NCBI RefSeq assembly: GCF_016920785.2 | Contig: NW_024609951.1 | Span: 744,001-808,000 of the forward strand | DNA: 64,000 bases | Direction: 5' to 3' | DNA from: Ixodes scapularis | Lineage: Eukaryota > Arthropoda > Arachnida > Ixodida > Ixodidae | Shown: one piece after another, positions 24,302 through 34,916 of the stretch | Layout: each line of letters opens with the position of its first letter | How positions within the stretch are numbered: the first letter of the stretch is position 1 | Translations under genes and position numbers: made by a program | The notes under the pieces: generated by a model | The model's database searches: none | The model's input: the letters and a program-made list of their open reading frames with translations, nothing else | Told to the model about the DNA's origin: nothing

Positions 24302-24470
24302 GTTTCAAGTTTCAAGTTTCTTAATTCCTCTACAAACAAGAAGAGATGCAGGAGGGAAAAAAGCAGTACAAAACTGGCTTGACAGTGCCGTCTCCACCCC
24401 CAACAGTAACAGGAGAAGATGCACTCAAAGCAAAACCACTCAGAAGTGTACACAATCAGATTTCTGCCGA
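24302..24470 (-). mobile_element. LINE 3' end with GAAACTT tail
   Basis: Minus-strand sequence ends in tandem GAAACTTGAAACTTGAAAC after a C/T-rich 3' UTR (CTGCTTTTTTCCCTCCTGCA). This is the usual 3' terminus of a dispersed LINE family in tick-like genomes. It sits inside the Gypsy integrase, directly after the zinc-binding motif. Confidence 0.6.
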
Positions 24471-24479
24471 AACTAGTAA

Positions 24480-25545
24480 AGATAATATGCTTTAGTTAGA
24501 ACAGTTTTCAGTTGCTATATTCCACGATAAAAATAGTTTAACATTTTGGGTTTCTGGTATCTCACCATCTGTTTGTCGACGTTTAGCGCACTCGAAATAC
24601 TGCCACACAAGCATTCGCACACCCAAAGAACAAGAACACTCCTCTCACACAGCGCTCACTAACAACTTTGTATTTTGAGTTCTACTTCAGGCTTCTACTT
24701 CTTCAGATTTTAGACGATTTGCAAATAAAAAAATACTACATAAGAGTAAAAAATTCCTGTCTAACGCTTACGCTAATTTTCGGCGAAATAATTAATCTCT
24801 TTTCGTGATAATGTTACCGACGGCTTACTAACACATTTGTGCTCTAGTCGTATGACGTTCTCGGCTTCGATGATTTGCCTCGTTAATTGGTTTACACATT
24901 TGCCCAACACGGTGCTGTTGTTGAAACGTGCGACACACCCACAATCCCGACAGTGTATCCCCAAGTGGCCAGAGTTGGCGTTTACAATGTTGTTGGAGTG
25001 TTCTCTAAGGCAGTCATTTAGACATCGCCCAGTTTGTCCAACCTATCGTCTTCCGCAGGAAAGGAGAAATGAATAGACAACCCCCTCAACGCAAGGCACA
25101 AAGTTGGTCCTATGCTTCTTGAAGCAGCAGATTGCGGGATTTGAGGGTGTGGTGACGTTTTTGCCAAGGCTGGAGAGTTTGGTAGGTGCTGAAAAGACGA
25201 TATCAACATTGACTCTGTTCGCAGTTTTCTTGAGGCCGTGTGAAAAATTGTGTATGTAAGGGACGATGACTGGTCTTCTTGTCCTGTCTCTGTGTGTTTG
25301 TTTGACACAGTTCTCTTGCAACATTTCTTTAAGAATAGTTTTGACCACTGACACCAATAAGAACACAGGGTACCCTGCTGATTTCAGTCTTGCAGTTTGC
25401 CCGTCGAGACTTTCTAATTTCCGTAGTTTGTTGTCGATCGCGGGACCGTCCAGGCGTCGGCATGGCGGGTGGCATACGAGGTGTTTTGTGAATGGAGGGA
25501 AGAACGAGCCACGTGGTGATCAACCGCCTGGTCTGATTTAACGAT
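24480..25545 (-). pseudogene. Penelope-like element, GIY-YIG endonuclease end
   Basis: Minus-strand frames give the linker and nuclease of a Penelope-like retroelement: IVPYIHNFSHGLKKTANRVN, then VVFSAPxKLSSLGK-like DIVFSAPTKLSSLGKN, then FKKHRTNFVPCVEGVVYSFL leading to SCGRR (25366-25043). After a one-frame shift come VGQTGRCLNDCLREHS, then HCRDCGCVARFNNSTVLGKC and RQIIEAENVIRLEHKCVSKP to a stop at 24773. VVYS..CG..YVGQTGR is the GIY-YIG signature. Upstream linker sequence runs to about 25540; the RT domain is absent. It lies antisense inside the Gypsy integrase, between zinc-binding and catalytic domains. Confidence 0.8.
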
Positions 25546-26608
25546 TGCGAGCCAGAGCCCTTGGCAGATCTGTTGCTGTGACGTCATGGGTTCATTTCCA
25601 CGTAGCCCACGCGGAAACCAGGACTTGTTCGTAGCGGCAGACCATTTCAGCAAATGGGTAGAGCTGTTCCCTTTACGAAAGTCGGACTCGCAGAAAGTAT
25701 GGGACTGTCAACTTAAAGTTTTCGCACGTTTTGGTTTCCCCGCAAACCTAATTTCGGATAATGCGTCATATTTTACGAGCAAAGTGTTTGTCGATGCATG
25801 CGCGGTTGTGGGAATTCAACATAAACGGATCTTGCCGTATAATCCACAGGCAAATATAACCGAAAGAGCAAACCGAAACCTTAAAATGATGCTGGTTGCC
25901 CATACGGAGCGTCACAAAGACTGGGGTGCGAAGCTCACAGAACTGGCCTTCGCCACCCGCACCACGGTTAACCGGTCAACCGGGCTCACCCCTGCCTAGT
26001 TCAATTTTGGCAGAGAGCTTGCTTTTTTCTCCCTAATACTTCCCGTTCGAGAGAGCCCGGGGCACGGAACCGGAACTGTACTAAGTTCGCAGACGACTTG
26101 CGAAAGCGTTCCAATATCAACCTCAAAGACCCCCGGGGAACATTGACATTGCCAGACTGCAGCAGTCCGAAGAGTACAACCAGGGACGCCGAGATCTGCA
26201 GTTCGAGGTGCGAGATTTGGTTCTCAGCCCCACTCACCCCCCGAGTGACTCGGCGAAAAGCTTCACGGCCTCACTGGCCAACAGGTGGGATGGTCCATTT
26301 CCTGTAGGCAAAAAGCTTTTTTCCGCTTACATAAGCACTAATTCACCATTTCAGTGGTGAGTTTACAGCACCAACTCTGTCACCGACCTTAAACATTTCC
26401 ATATCCCGGAATATGGGTTTCCGCAGGATCCCACGGATGCCGACGACGGCCCGGTCCCGGACGCCCCTCGCCGCCACACAGGCGGTACAACCTGCGACTT
26501 CGATGACGGCTGAGAGGTAATTTATAGAGCGGTGGCCACGATTCCTGGTATTTTTTTTTCTTTCTTTCCGGCGACGCGTCCCCTCCACTCTATTTTGGCG
26601 ATAACTAA

Positions 26609-26629
26609 CCCCCCCCCCCCCCCCCCCCC
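26609..26629. repeat. Poly-C tract (21 C)
   Basis: A C homopolymer in the proline-rich region just before the LINE endonuclease. G tracts of similar length lie at 32009-32029 and 37405-37424. Confidence 0.95.
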
Positions 26630-26639
26630 ATCGCCCAAG

Positions 26640-27345
26640 AACCCATCCGCACCCCTGCCCCTGCTGACCGCATGGCAGTGGAACTGTCGCTCGTTCCGCA
26701 ACAAGCAACCATCGCTGACACTCCTCGCCCTTCAACACTCGCCAGACATTATCGCCCTTCAAGAAACGAATACGGACAACGTGTCACTCCGAGGTTACAC
26801 CACATAAGCCACTGATCCAACATCCCGAACAGCCGTCCTCCTTCATACCACCCAAACGGCCTAAACGCACACTCTAACTATAGCGATATATTATACATTC
26901 GTCGAGCTCCTACCCCGTTAAAAGACAGCAGCCAGCCTGTACGTCCTTAACATCTACAGTCCCCCAACACAGCCTCTCGCGGCTATCAACCGCCTTTTAC
27001 GAATCGTCCGCCAACGTAACAGCGGCTACGAGCTCGTGGTCCTCGGGGACTTCAATGCCCGGCATACGGCCTTGAGTTACTCTAGAAAGAATAAAAAGGG
27101 TACAACCTTACACCAAGCCACACTACAATATCGACCGTACCTATGTACTCCCTCCACATTCCAACCAGAATCGGCAACTGCGTCTCGCAGGATACAACCC
27201 TAGACCTGACGTTTACGTACATCAAAAAGGCTACATGGTCCCGCCTGGACGAAACTTTGGGCACCGACCGTTACATAATACATCTCCAAATCCACCACCT
27301 AAGGGTCAGCAGCCGAAAAATCGGCACAGCACGTATCACCAATGG
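26640..27345 (+). pseudogene. I-like LINE, segment 1: apurinic endonuclease domain
   Basis: LTAWQWNCRSFRNKQPSLTL then DIIALQETN marks the N-terminus of an APE-type endonuclease (26660-26770); VVLGDFNARH (GDFN, 27045-27056) is the second catalytic block. The region ends at HLQIHHL and IGTARIT near 27345. The frame breaks several times, so the protein is dead. The 5' end is missing: a poly-C/proline stretch abuts Gypsy sequence. The same LINE continues at 30760, 34365 and 61198. Confidence 0.75.
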
Positions 27346-28404
27346 GACCGAAGCGCTCAAGTTTCGCCGCTGACTACAGCGCCATTCCAGCCCCTGGCGG
27401 GACGCCCGAATCCGAGTGGCTCGTTGTTTTTCGCCTCGCTTCTCCGTCGTAGGCGGTCGGATATAACATTCATTGCGATAGAGACGATATAAAAGCCCGG
27501 CTAGCACAAATATTTCGTTGTTGATCGCAGCAACAACCTCCGATATTGTTGTAGTCAATCCTTAAAATTCTACCGCTCCCCTGAAAAGCCGTGCGAGACT
27601 CGAACGGCGCCGAGCCTGGACTACGTCGGTGCTCCGCCAAAAGTAAGTTTCTCGTTCGTTGGAAGATCAGTTTTGCTATATACGCGGGAAAAACTAAATG
27701 GAATCGGTGTTAGAATAGAAACAGAATGACTACCGAACGCGGGAAAGTTAGTTGGCAGTGCCTGCGTGACAGAATATTTGATTTTCGTGCGTGTCTGTCG
27801 CTTCCCTCGAGGTGTTTGACGGGGTTTCGGTCGCGATGTTGGATCCCTTTGGCACGAATATTTAGCTATAATCACTGGCAGGGTAAGAACGGCAGGGAGA
27901 AGCTTCAGTTCCTCCAGCACTAGCTTTCAACCTTCGACAGGGTTTCTATCTCGCGACCGTCGAGCGTTCACGTGCAGTCACATCGCAGCGGAGGGCAACG
28001 AAGGCGTGCGGGAGCTCGGCCGTTCACAAGAGACGCCCTGCCTGCCTTTCTGACATCGTCAGCATACTTCTAGCTAGGGGAGGGGCTTTTGGGTGTTGCG
28101 AGTGCAGCTTTCTTCTGCCGTGTGTGTTTCTTAATCGCGCTGTTCCCGTTTTTTTAGCTGTTTATAGCCATCATGTACGACGCTATAATATGCACATGCA
28201 TTCCCCCCCCCCCCTCCCAAACAACACACACAAGGAATGCACTTCCAAACTGCCTCAACCAGCCAGCACCCCTCCCCTTTTTTTTAAATAAAATGAAAGC
28301 CTGATTATGTTTTTAATTGCTAGAGACAAAAATAGTTTCTATTATTTCGTGTCGATTTTCCGCTGATCACACCAGAGATCTTATATTATTGATTTATTTT
28401 TCAG

Positions 28405-28542
28405 TGGGGGCGGTTCAGTTTTGATTCCGCCAACGTCAGCGAGGATCTGCACCGTGCACTTCGTGAACACCTGCAAGGACAACGCTGAGGCTCATCCCGC
28501 AACAAGTTACTAGACAAGATGCCAGCTGAGGTGTTTAATAAA
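28405..28542 (+). pseudogene. THAP-domain-like last exon with polyA signal
   Basis: Following a TTTATTTTTCAG acceptor, the frame from 28406 reads PTSARICTVHF, then VNTCKDNAEAHPATSY and a stop at 28511-28513; AATAAA is at 28537-28542. The ICTVHF motif plus a Ser/Arg before it matches the C-terminal C-x2-H of a THAP zinc finger (a DNA-binding module often derived from P-type transposases). Upstream THAP residues (the CxxC) were not located, so this is an orphan exon or relic. Confidence 0.45.
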
Positions 28543-28674
28543 GACTAATTGCAGGGAACCTACCAACCCTGCAATTGCTCGTGAAAGATTCTTAGTTAAT
28601 TTAAATTAATTTTCAATCCCTCGCTCGAAGATACAGGTGACCTTTCCTCATCTATTTTGCATTCTCTATATCAA

Positions 28675-29045
28675 ATCAAATCAAGTTTTATTTTTATGTG
28701 CCCGGTTCTTAGCCAGTTAAAAGTATCGTTAGTTAATCTGTAGTCTCCTTCGTCTTCGAGTTGCACGTTTTGGTTTAGTCTGTAGCCCAAGATTCAATAT
28801 AGCTTGGCTAAAGATGGATAAGCTTAGGTGACAACTGCTTTCTCACGAGCTGGGAGACATCTTTCCTGAGATCTGGAATATGAGCAGCTGATCTGCCGTG
28901 CAAGATCCCTGAAATAGTCGGGGTTCTCGGCCCTACAATTTCTTGGACAGTCCTTGCTTCTCGAGATATGTACATCATCTGCAAGTGTTCAGCCGGCCAT
29001 ACTTCGAGTCTGCGCCAATGTCTCCTTGTTAAGAGCATGAGACGA
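28675..29045 (-). repeat. Possible non-LTR element 3' end
   Basis: The minus strand has an open frame 29038-28808, then an AATAAAA-type signal and a short tandem tail CTTGATTTGATTTGAT, typical of short-repeat LINE tails. The open frame itself is not recognised. Confidence 0.35.
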
Positions 29046-29162
29046 ATTTTTATATTGTCACAAGGTTGTGTGTTTACCTACTCGTAGTTGTGACAAAACT
29101 CAATAAAAATATTTTTCACTGTGAACAAAACATTTCTGAAAGCGTCGCATTATGCTGCTGTA

Positions 29163-29478
29163 CCATATTTTCCAGACTATAGTCCGGAGGGGCAAATTTG
29201 GGGTAAAAAAATAGATTTTGCTTAGATTGTACAGATACGGTGTCCGCACCTGGTGCTTAGTCGTCACGAATCCTCTCGTAGACAGCACACCTTGAAGGAC
29301 GTCTGCTTTCTTAGCTCACAAAGAAGCTGGTATTATAGATAAATTATCATTAACATACTCTTTCATTCACAAAATCCGTCTCCTCTCGTCGTAATCAACG
29401 ATATTGAAAGACAAAAATTTCGCATAGTCCGCACAGCCTAAAATTTCAACTTTTAAAAATATAGCGCGGAAAATATGG
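29163..29478. mobile_element. 316-bp MITE, Tc1/mariner-like (TA target)
   Basis: The ends CCATATTTTCCAGACTATAG (29163) and GGAAAATATGG (ending 29478) are inverted and flanked by TA (29161-29162, 29479-29480). The 'ATTTTCC-GACTATA-GTCCG' style of terminus is common in arthropod MITEs. No coding capacity. Confidence 0.7.
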
Positions 29479-30755
29479 TACATTCCTGGAAACGCTCGAA
29501 AACATGCCAACATGCCACGAAAGAAACTTTATTCAGTGAAGCAGCAAATAAACACTGACAGGCATGGATAATTTTTCCAGAAAATAAAAATTGTTCTACT
29601 ATATGACAACCTATCATGTGTCACTGGTGTTTTCTTTGCTCCACAACATTTTCCTCCAAAAATGTCCCACGCAGTAAAGTAAGAATCAAGCTCCCACCCA
29701 ATATTTGAAAATCTTGCATGTGAACTGGACAACTTGAACCTGAAAGAGAAATTAAGTTTTTTTATAAATCCATCCAACTGAACATTGTCATGAAAATTCG
29801 ACTAAAATTATGTGCAGTCATATGCATAGCAGACATTTATGCTGGAGATTTAGTCTAGGCTAGCCTCTTGGTTTTCAACTGTTTTGCCCCTTTCTGACAG
29901 AACCTCGCGGCACATTCTTGTTCAAACTCGCAGAAAAAGTACCATTAATCAGCAGGAGCAGGTCCCAGTAACTGCAACCTACTGCCTCAGTGAAGTGGGA
30001 CAAAAATACCTGGTAATAAATCTACGAGGCCTTTGTTCAGGTCGTGCTCTGGCGTTTTAGTTCCCTACTGCTGAGGCAGGCTGATGCAGGAAGAGTTTTC
30101 AACAATACTAATAAAATTACGAGCGTCGGCACAATGCTCGCACCGGTCCGCGACTCCAGCCCAGCGAGGACCTGTACGCGGGGGACTTATCTCTTCCCGG
30201 AATTATCACCCTATGCCCGCACGATCTCCGACACGTTAATATCTGTTCGACGTGGGTGAGCCCGAAAAGCTATCCCACTCGTAGCCTCTAGTGCGAGAAC
30301 GTAGTCTGCCGTTGGTTCAGCGACCAAAAAATAGTATTCCGACGTCGTCTAACAGGACTCACGAGAACAGTGGTTCATTGTGATTAGTAATCTTAAAGGC
30401 ACAATGTTATTACAGCTCAAAATTTAAACAAGGGACTCTCACCTGTAACGTTATCTCGTAGACGCCGCACGGCCGGCACGGCCGTACTTGCGAGGCGGAC
30501 CCGACTCGTTGGCGGGGAAATCAACCGCTTTCTCGGTGGAAGATGCGTGTTATTGAAGCTTCTCCACCGTTTCTTGACTCACCATGAGAAATAATTCTCG
30601 CACGCTTTTTATCCTTTTCTAAATCTTCACTGTACGCTCGAAACACCTGCGACGCCAATGCAACGCTACGAACACGACCAACGCGACACGACCAAGTGTT
30701 GTACTGCGGTGGCGCTACCATCGCAATTTCGAAGCGCCCCCTGGTTGGGCGAATC

Positions 30756-31740
30756 GATTCTATTGGAAAGATTTCCGAGAAGCAACTCCCACCGGTCCCA
30801 TCATAAGCCTCGAGGATTGGACTACCCAAATCCTTAAGAAGGCACCGGAAAACCCAAGGAACTTTCCCTTACGCAAGACAATCCCGTCATCGACGCCCAT
30901 CTCGTCCACCTCCAGGACGCCGGCAACGGGCTTCTCAGACGGTGGAAGAAAAATAAGACAAACCGCAAGCTGCAGACCGGCATTGCAAAATTAACGGGAG
31001 AAGCGGAATCATACGCCCGCCAACTTAGCCAGTAAAACTGGATGCAACTTTGCAACAAACTTCAAGGAACGCTGGGGACCCACCAAACTTGGCACCTGCT
31101 ACGCCCCCTGTTGGGGACCAGCGAGTCCAAGGCAGTCACGAGCCACCAACTCCGCCGGTTAATTCACAATTACCTGGATACTGAAACCGATTCGATAAAA
31201 GAACTCAGACAACCTTTGGCAGCCCCACCTCACGCCCAACCCAAGTGGGCACGAGACTATACGGGTGACCCCAACCCTGAAATAGATGAGCCGTTGTCAC
31301 TTGCTAAAATCGAGGCGGCGGTGAAAAATCTCACCCGCAACACCACCCCGGGTTGAGACAAAACACCCAACAAGCTACTTTGAAGCTTCGATCACGTTGC
31401 CCTGGAAAATCTGCTAGAACACATTAACGAATGCTGGCTGGCGGGCTCCCAGCCGCTGCAGTGGAAACACGTGGACATCACTCTCCTTCCCAAACCCGGC
31501 AGATCCCTGAGCCCCATGAATCTCAGGAGCATCTCCCTCCGTTCGTGTGTTGGCAAGCTGTTCGAACACATGGTCCACAACCGGCTCTCGCCTCAAATTC
31601 AGGCAAAGGCTGCTTCTCCCACACAATGTACGGCTCTCGCCCAATCTGTCCACCCAAGACATACTGCTTCAGCTCAAGAAGGAAGTGCTGGACAGCTTGA
31701 ATCACCACAGCAAGCGGTCGATCTTTCTCCTCGACATTAA
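30756..31740 (+). pseudogene. I-like LINE, segment 2: linker and RT fingers
   Basis: It resumes with KDFREATPTGPI and SLEDWTTQI and continues through NPVIDAHLVHLQDAGNGLL, NWMQLCNKLQGTLGTHQTWH and LAKIEAAVKNLTRNTTPG. Then comes the RT region WKHVDITLLPKPGRSLSPMN and RSISLRSCVGKLFEHMVHNR (motifs 1-2), ending at SIFLLDIK (motif A start) where a TTAA-type element interrupts. Several in-frame stops and at least two frameshifts are present. Confidence 0.8.
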
Positions 31741-34364
31741 AGGGTAACTGCTAAAGAAAAAAAAGTGTTTTTAAACAGCCTAATTGGGACAAGCATGTCA
31801 CAAAACACATCTTCAGCGAAAACAATTTTTTTTTGGAATATTGACGCTACGGGACGTAATTTAGTCGTAGTCACAACCTCTCCAGATTTAAAACTCCCGC
31901 TCTTCGACCCGCGCGCAGGAGTAGTACGCTCCGCCCCTCACTCTTGGATACTCTTGGATTGACTTGGCTGCGGAGTACGCAGCATCTTGACTTCCGGCCG
32001 CGGATCGCGGGGGGGGGGGGGGGGGGGGGATGGAAGGGAAGGTGCCGGCGATGTACGCTGGAAGCTAGAGCCGGTTTGCTTTCGTTGTATTTGTTTGGTC
32101 GGTGAAGATCTTGGAACAACGCACGTTCAACATGGCGCCGGTATTGTTTTGGTTTGAAAGGACTCGAGAAGCCTCCGCGGTTTGCGAGCACATGTACAGG
32201 AAGACGTGACCTGAGAAGTGCCCCTGAGATGTTCCCGGAAGACGGAAAGTATCATTCGTAATCGTCGTGTGTGCTTTGAAAGCGAAGGGAGTCACAGGGT
32301 CCACGAGTGCGCAACCACAAGCCAACGTTCACGACAGCGCTGCGTTGACTTCGGCGATCTCGTTCTGTTTGGTGCGACACCTCGATGCGACAAAGAACAG
32401 AAACGCTCGTGGTGTGTGGAGCGGGCCTTGGAAGTAGAAACCCACACTAACACGGAGTGCAAATTTGTTGTTGTGGGGTTGACGTTCGACGGGTTCAGTC
32501 CCGTCGTCGTCAGCTGATCCAGTCCAGCTGGCCCGATAGGACGTGGCGAGCTGTGGCAGCTAGTGTTTTTAAAAGTAAATATTCCTTCGTTTCGTTTCAA
32601 AATGTGGAGGATTCCCGACGCATACCGTGGGTAAAAAGCTGCGGGGCGTTTTCAACAAAATTACGTCGTTTTAATTGAACAATGGACTCAAAATTATTGT
32701 CCTAAATCTGCTGTTTCTATGCTTGTTGTTAGACTGCGTTTGCACAGCGACGTGTTTTCACAACGACGCACACCGTTCGATTAGGTGATTCGGTCCTGCA
32801 AACCACCGGTTATACAGAATTTCATGGAAAGTTTAGTCACCACCGATATATTTCTGTAAATATCGTGCGAGTTTGTAGCCCTCATGATGCGGTGTGAATA
32901 ATTTTTGGCAAGATTTCCTACCTGCCCACAGGTGCATGAACTGAGACCATTTTTTGCGTAGTGAACATAGTGCTTTTTTATTTTGGGAAGAGGCGTTGGT
33001 GCATTTATTATTGTACAATCCTTTGCGAGTTCACAAATTGGGGTGGAGGACCAAGCTTTCCGAACATTGTTTCTTTCCTCTCTGGCAGTGCCCCAAGTTC
33101 CAGTTTCAGTAGGCATACCGACTAGCAGGTACAAACAGCTTTAAAGTAGGTAAAAGACTGGGAAGTCAGGAAGGTACGGACTCCGTGTTTCGCATGATGA
33201 TTGAAGAAGTTCCTTTGCGAGGTATGCGGAATATGCAAACAATTTTTTTATGCCCGTAGTTTGCGTCTCTCCAGCAAAACGAATAAGATTATCTACAGAG
33301 GCGTAATCTCAAACCACGATTTACGATAACAGTACACATTCAATTCAAACACTTTTACGTAAAGTAATCCGGAAGCCGAGAAAAAAAAGATCTGTCGTCT
33401 AAAGCAGAATTCTGACATCCGAAGGCTTCTGCGGACAGCTGTTGCGCAATAACCTGGCTGTGCCAGGTTTTTTACGTAACAGCTGTTTCTTAATCGCGGA
33501 CGTTCGATCGCGGACGTCAAAATGACGGGAACATACCTAAACTCGTTTGTCGCTACGCGAACTGCCCATTGCCTACAGCCAAATAGCAGTCAGCTTGTGA
33601 CATTTCAGGGCGACAGGGCTGCTGGAAGACTAGCTGGCGCGATCACTGATTTCGCAGCACTTAGAAACGGCGCCGCTTTACAGGAACGGACACCCCCAAA
33701 AAACTGGCATTTGCACGCACCAGAAAAAAAAGCACGCAAAGAAAGCAAAGCCGAAAACGAAAATAACGAACTGCGCTTTGAAAGCCAAAACCCTGCGTCG
33801 CTTCCTATCACTAAAACTGGTGAAAGCTGCTAAACACACAACACTTCGAAATCTCACTCAAGCACCTGGGTCGACACGAGACACTGATCACTTCGGCGAA
33901 ACGACTAGTCCAGGTAGGCGAGGCAGGCGGGAGACGAGACATCGACTGCCATGAAAGAATGGCGAAGCTTTTGTTTGTTATGGTGTGAATCCAAACGGAA
34001 GTTCCCGTCTTGTAAGCCTTTTGTAAAAAAATATTAACTCTCAGTACATTGGTCATTCTTTAAACGTAAAAATATGCGGCTCAAGAGGAAATTTCAACAT
34101 ACAACAAGGGTTTAACAACCAAGATCTAAGCTGTCAATCAAACTCTTGGCCATTAAGAAGTATAGCAGCCAACTGGTTTTAGACGTCACGGAACACCAAC
34201 TTCATGGCGCGCGATTTAAAGCGGACGAACTATCCGCACACTAAAATCAGTCTCGCGCTATAAATATTGGTGCGAAAAAAATTGTTCTCGCGGAATTATA
34301 TTTTTGACATGCTTGTCCCAGTTAGGGTGTTTAAAAGAAACTTATTTTTCTTTGCAGTTACCCT
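31741..34364. mobile_element. 2.6-kb TTAA-type DNA element
   Basis: TTAA occurs on both sides (31737-31740, 34365-34368). The ends are inverted: AGGGTAACTGC, AAAG, A-rich stretch, TTTAAACA.CCTAA.TGGGACA and AGCATGTCA, extending imperfectly over more than 100 bp. Removing the element and one TTAA restores the RT motif-A frame of the host LINE. The interior holds a CpG-rich stretch with a G homopolymer, several short open frames (for example 33134-32781 minus) and no recognisable transposase. TTAA targets suggest piggyBac-like or Kolobok-like mobilisation, but the AGGGTAAC terminus does not decide between them. Confidence 0.85.
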
Positions 34365-34916
34365 TTAAGGGGGCATTCGACAGCATTTCACACCAGGCCA
34401 TCCTTCAAGGCATTGCATCCACTAACTGTGGCGAGCTCACATACAAACACTACGCCCCATTCCTCACCAATCGCACGGCAACAGTGAGTATCGGACACCT
34501 CCGATCCGACACGTTCACAACCATACTAAAGGCACGCCACGAGAATCGGTAGTGTCCCCCCTACTGTTAGCATCGCCATGAAGGACTTGCCACTCCTATT
34601 ACAAGCCATCCCGAACCTACATCACGCCATCTACGCAGACGATCTAACACTCTGGGTCTCCACCGGATCCCTCGGGCACCAGCAAGACGCACTTCAAGCT
34701 GCCATCCAGGTGACCCAACAATACCTACAACCCAAGGGTACTCGAGTGCGCCCCCAAAAAATCTGCGGAGCCTGGCACACTGTACCACATGGTCTAGGAG
34801 TGTCAGCAAACCCCATCTCTTGCCCCCTACCCTCACGCAACCTACGAGCAGTGGGTGGGCCAGCTGACCAGTTCCGACCTCTCAGCCCAGCGTAGCCTGG
34901 TGGAGAGAGCCCGGGC
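34365..34916 (+). pseudogene. I-like LINE, segment 3: RT core and C-terminal part
   Basis: GAFDSISHQAILQGIAST continues motif A, and MKDLPLLLQAIPNLHHAIYA then DDLTLWV gives the YADD catalytic motif (34632-34643). After about 34785 most of the RT thumb/C-terminal region is missing, and the frame from 34812 reads LAPYPHATYEQWVGQLTSSD then QRSLVERARA, the usual extreme C-terminus of this family. It is cut at 34916 by the palindromic unit; the last residues and stop lie at 61198-61228. Confidence 0.8.

Larger units (their letters stand above)
23562..26514 (+). pseudogene. Ty3/Gypsy pol relic: RNase H and integrase
   Basis: The order is that of a Gypsy polyprotein C-terminus. RNase H region: SVAEREFLAIVYALKRLDMY, then CDHLALSWL and NQISDALCRAPLP (23600-23860). 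Integrase zinc-binding region: H/C pattern including GHCRGSKTYDKLSQIATWHG and YARSCPSCQK (to 24300). After a nested insertion, the catalytic core is in one open frame (25586-25999): D in AADHFSKWVELFP (codon 25640), D in LISDNASYF (25757) and E in ITERANRNLK (25862), about 35 residues after the second D. A C-terminal chromo-like tail (RWDGPF, then FHIPEYGFPQDP) ends at about 26514. Stops and frameshifts before 25586 and after 25999 and the nested insertion make it inactive. An endogenous retroelement relic is described only; no restored form is given. Confidence 0.85.
27346..30755. other. 3.4-kb interruption of the LINE, composite, boundaries uncertain
   Basis: It separates the LINE endonuclease from KDFREATPTGPI and SLEDWTTQI, which normally follow closely. 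The ends resemble each other weakly in inverted form (CCAATGGGACCGA at 27342, TCGATTCTATTGG ending about 30762), but I see no clear duplication. Contents: a THAP-like last exon (28405), a possible LINE 3' end (28675-29045), a mariner-like MITE (29163-29478), a minus-strand open stretch with an AATAAA-like end (29777-29529), and CpG-rich sequence at 30100-30750. Confidence 0.5.

Noticed and set aside
26609..26629. Homopolymer tracts as regulatory elements
   Set aside because: The C/G runs of about 20 bases are ordinary unstable repeats and possible consensus errors; no function inferred.
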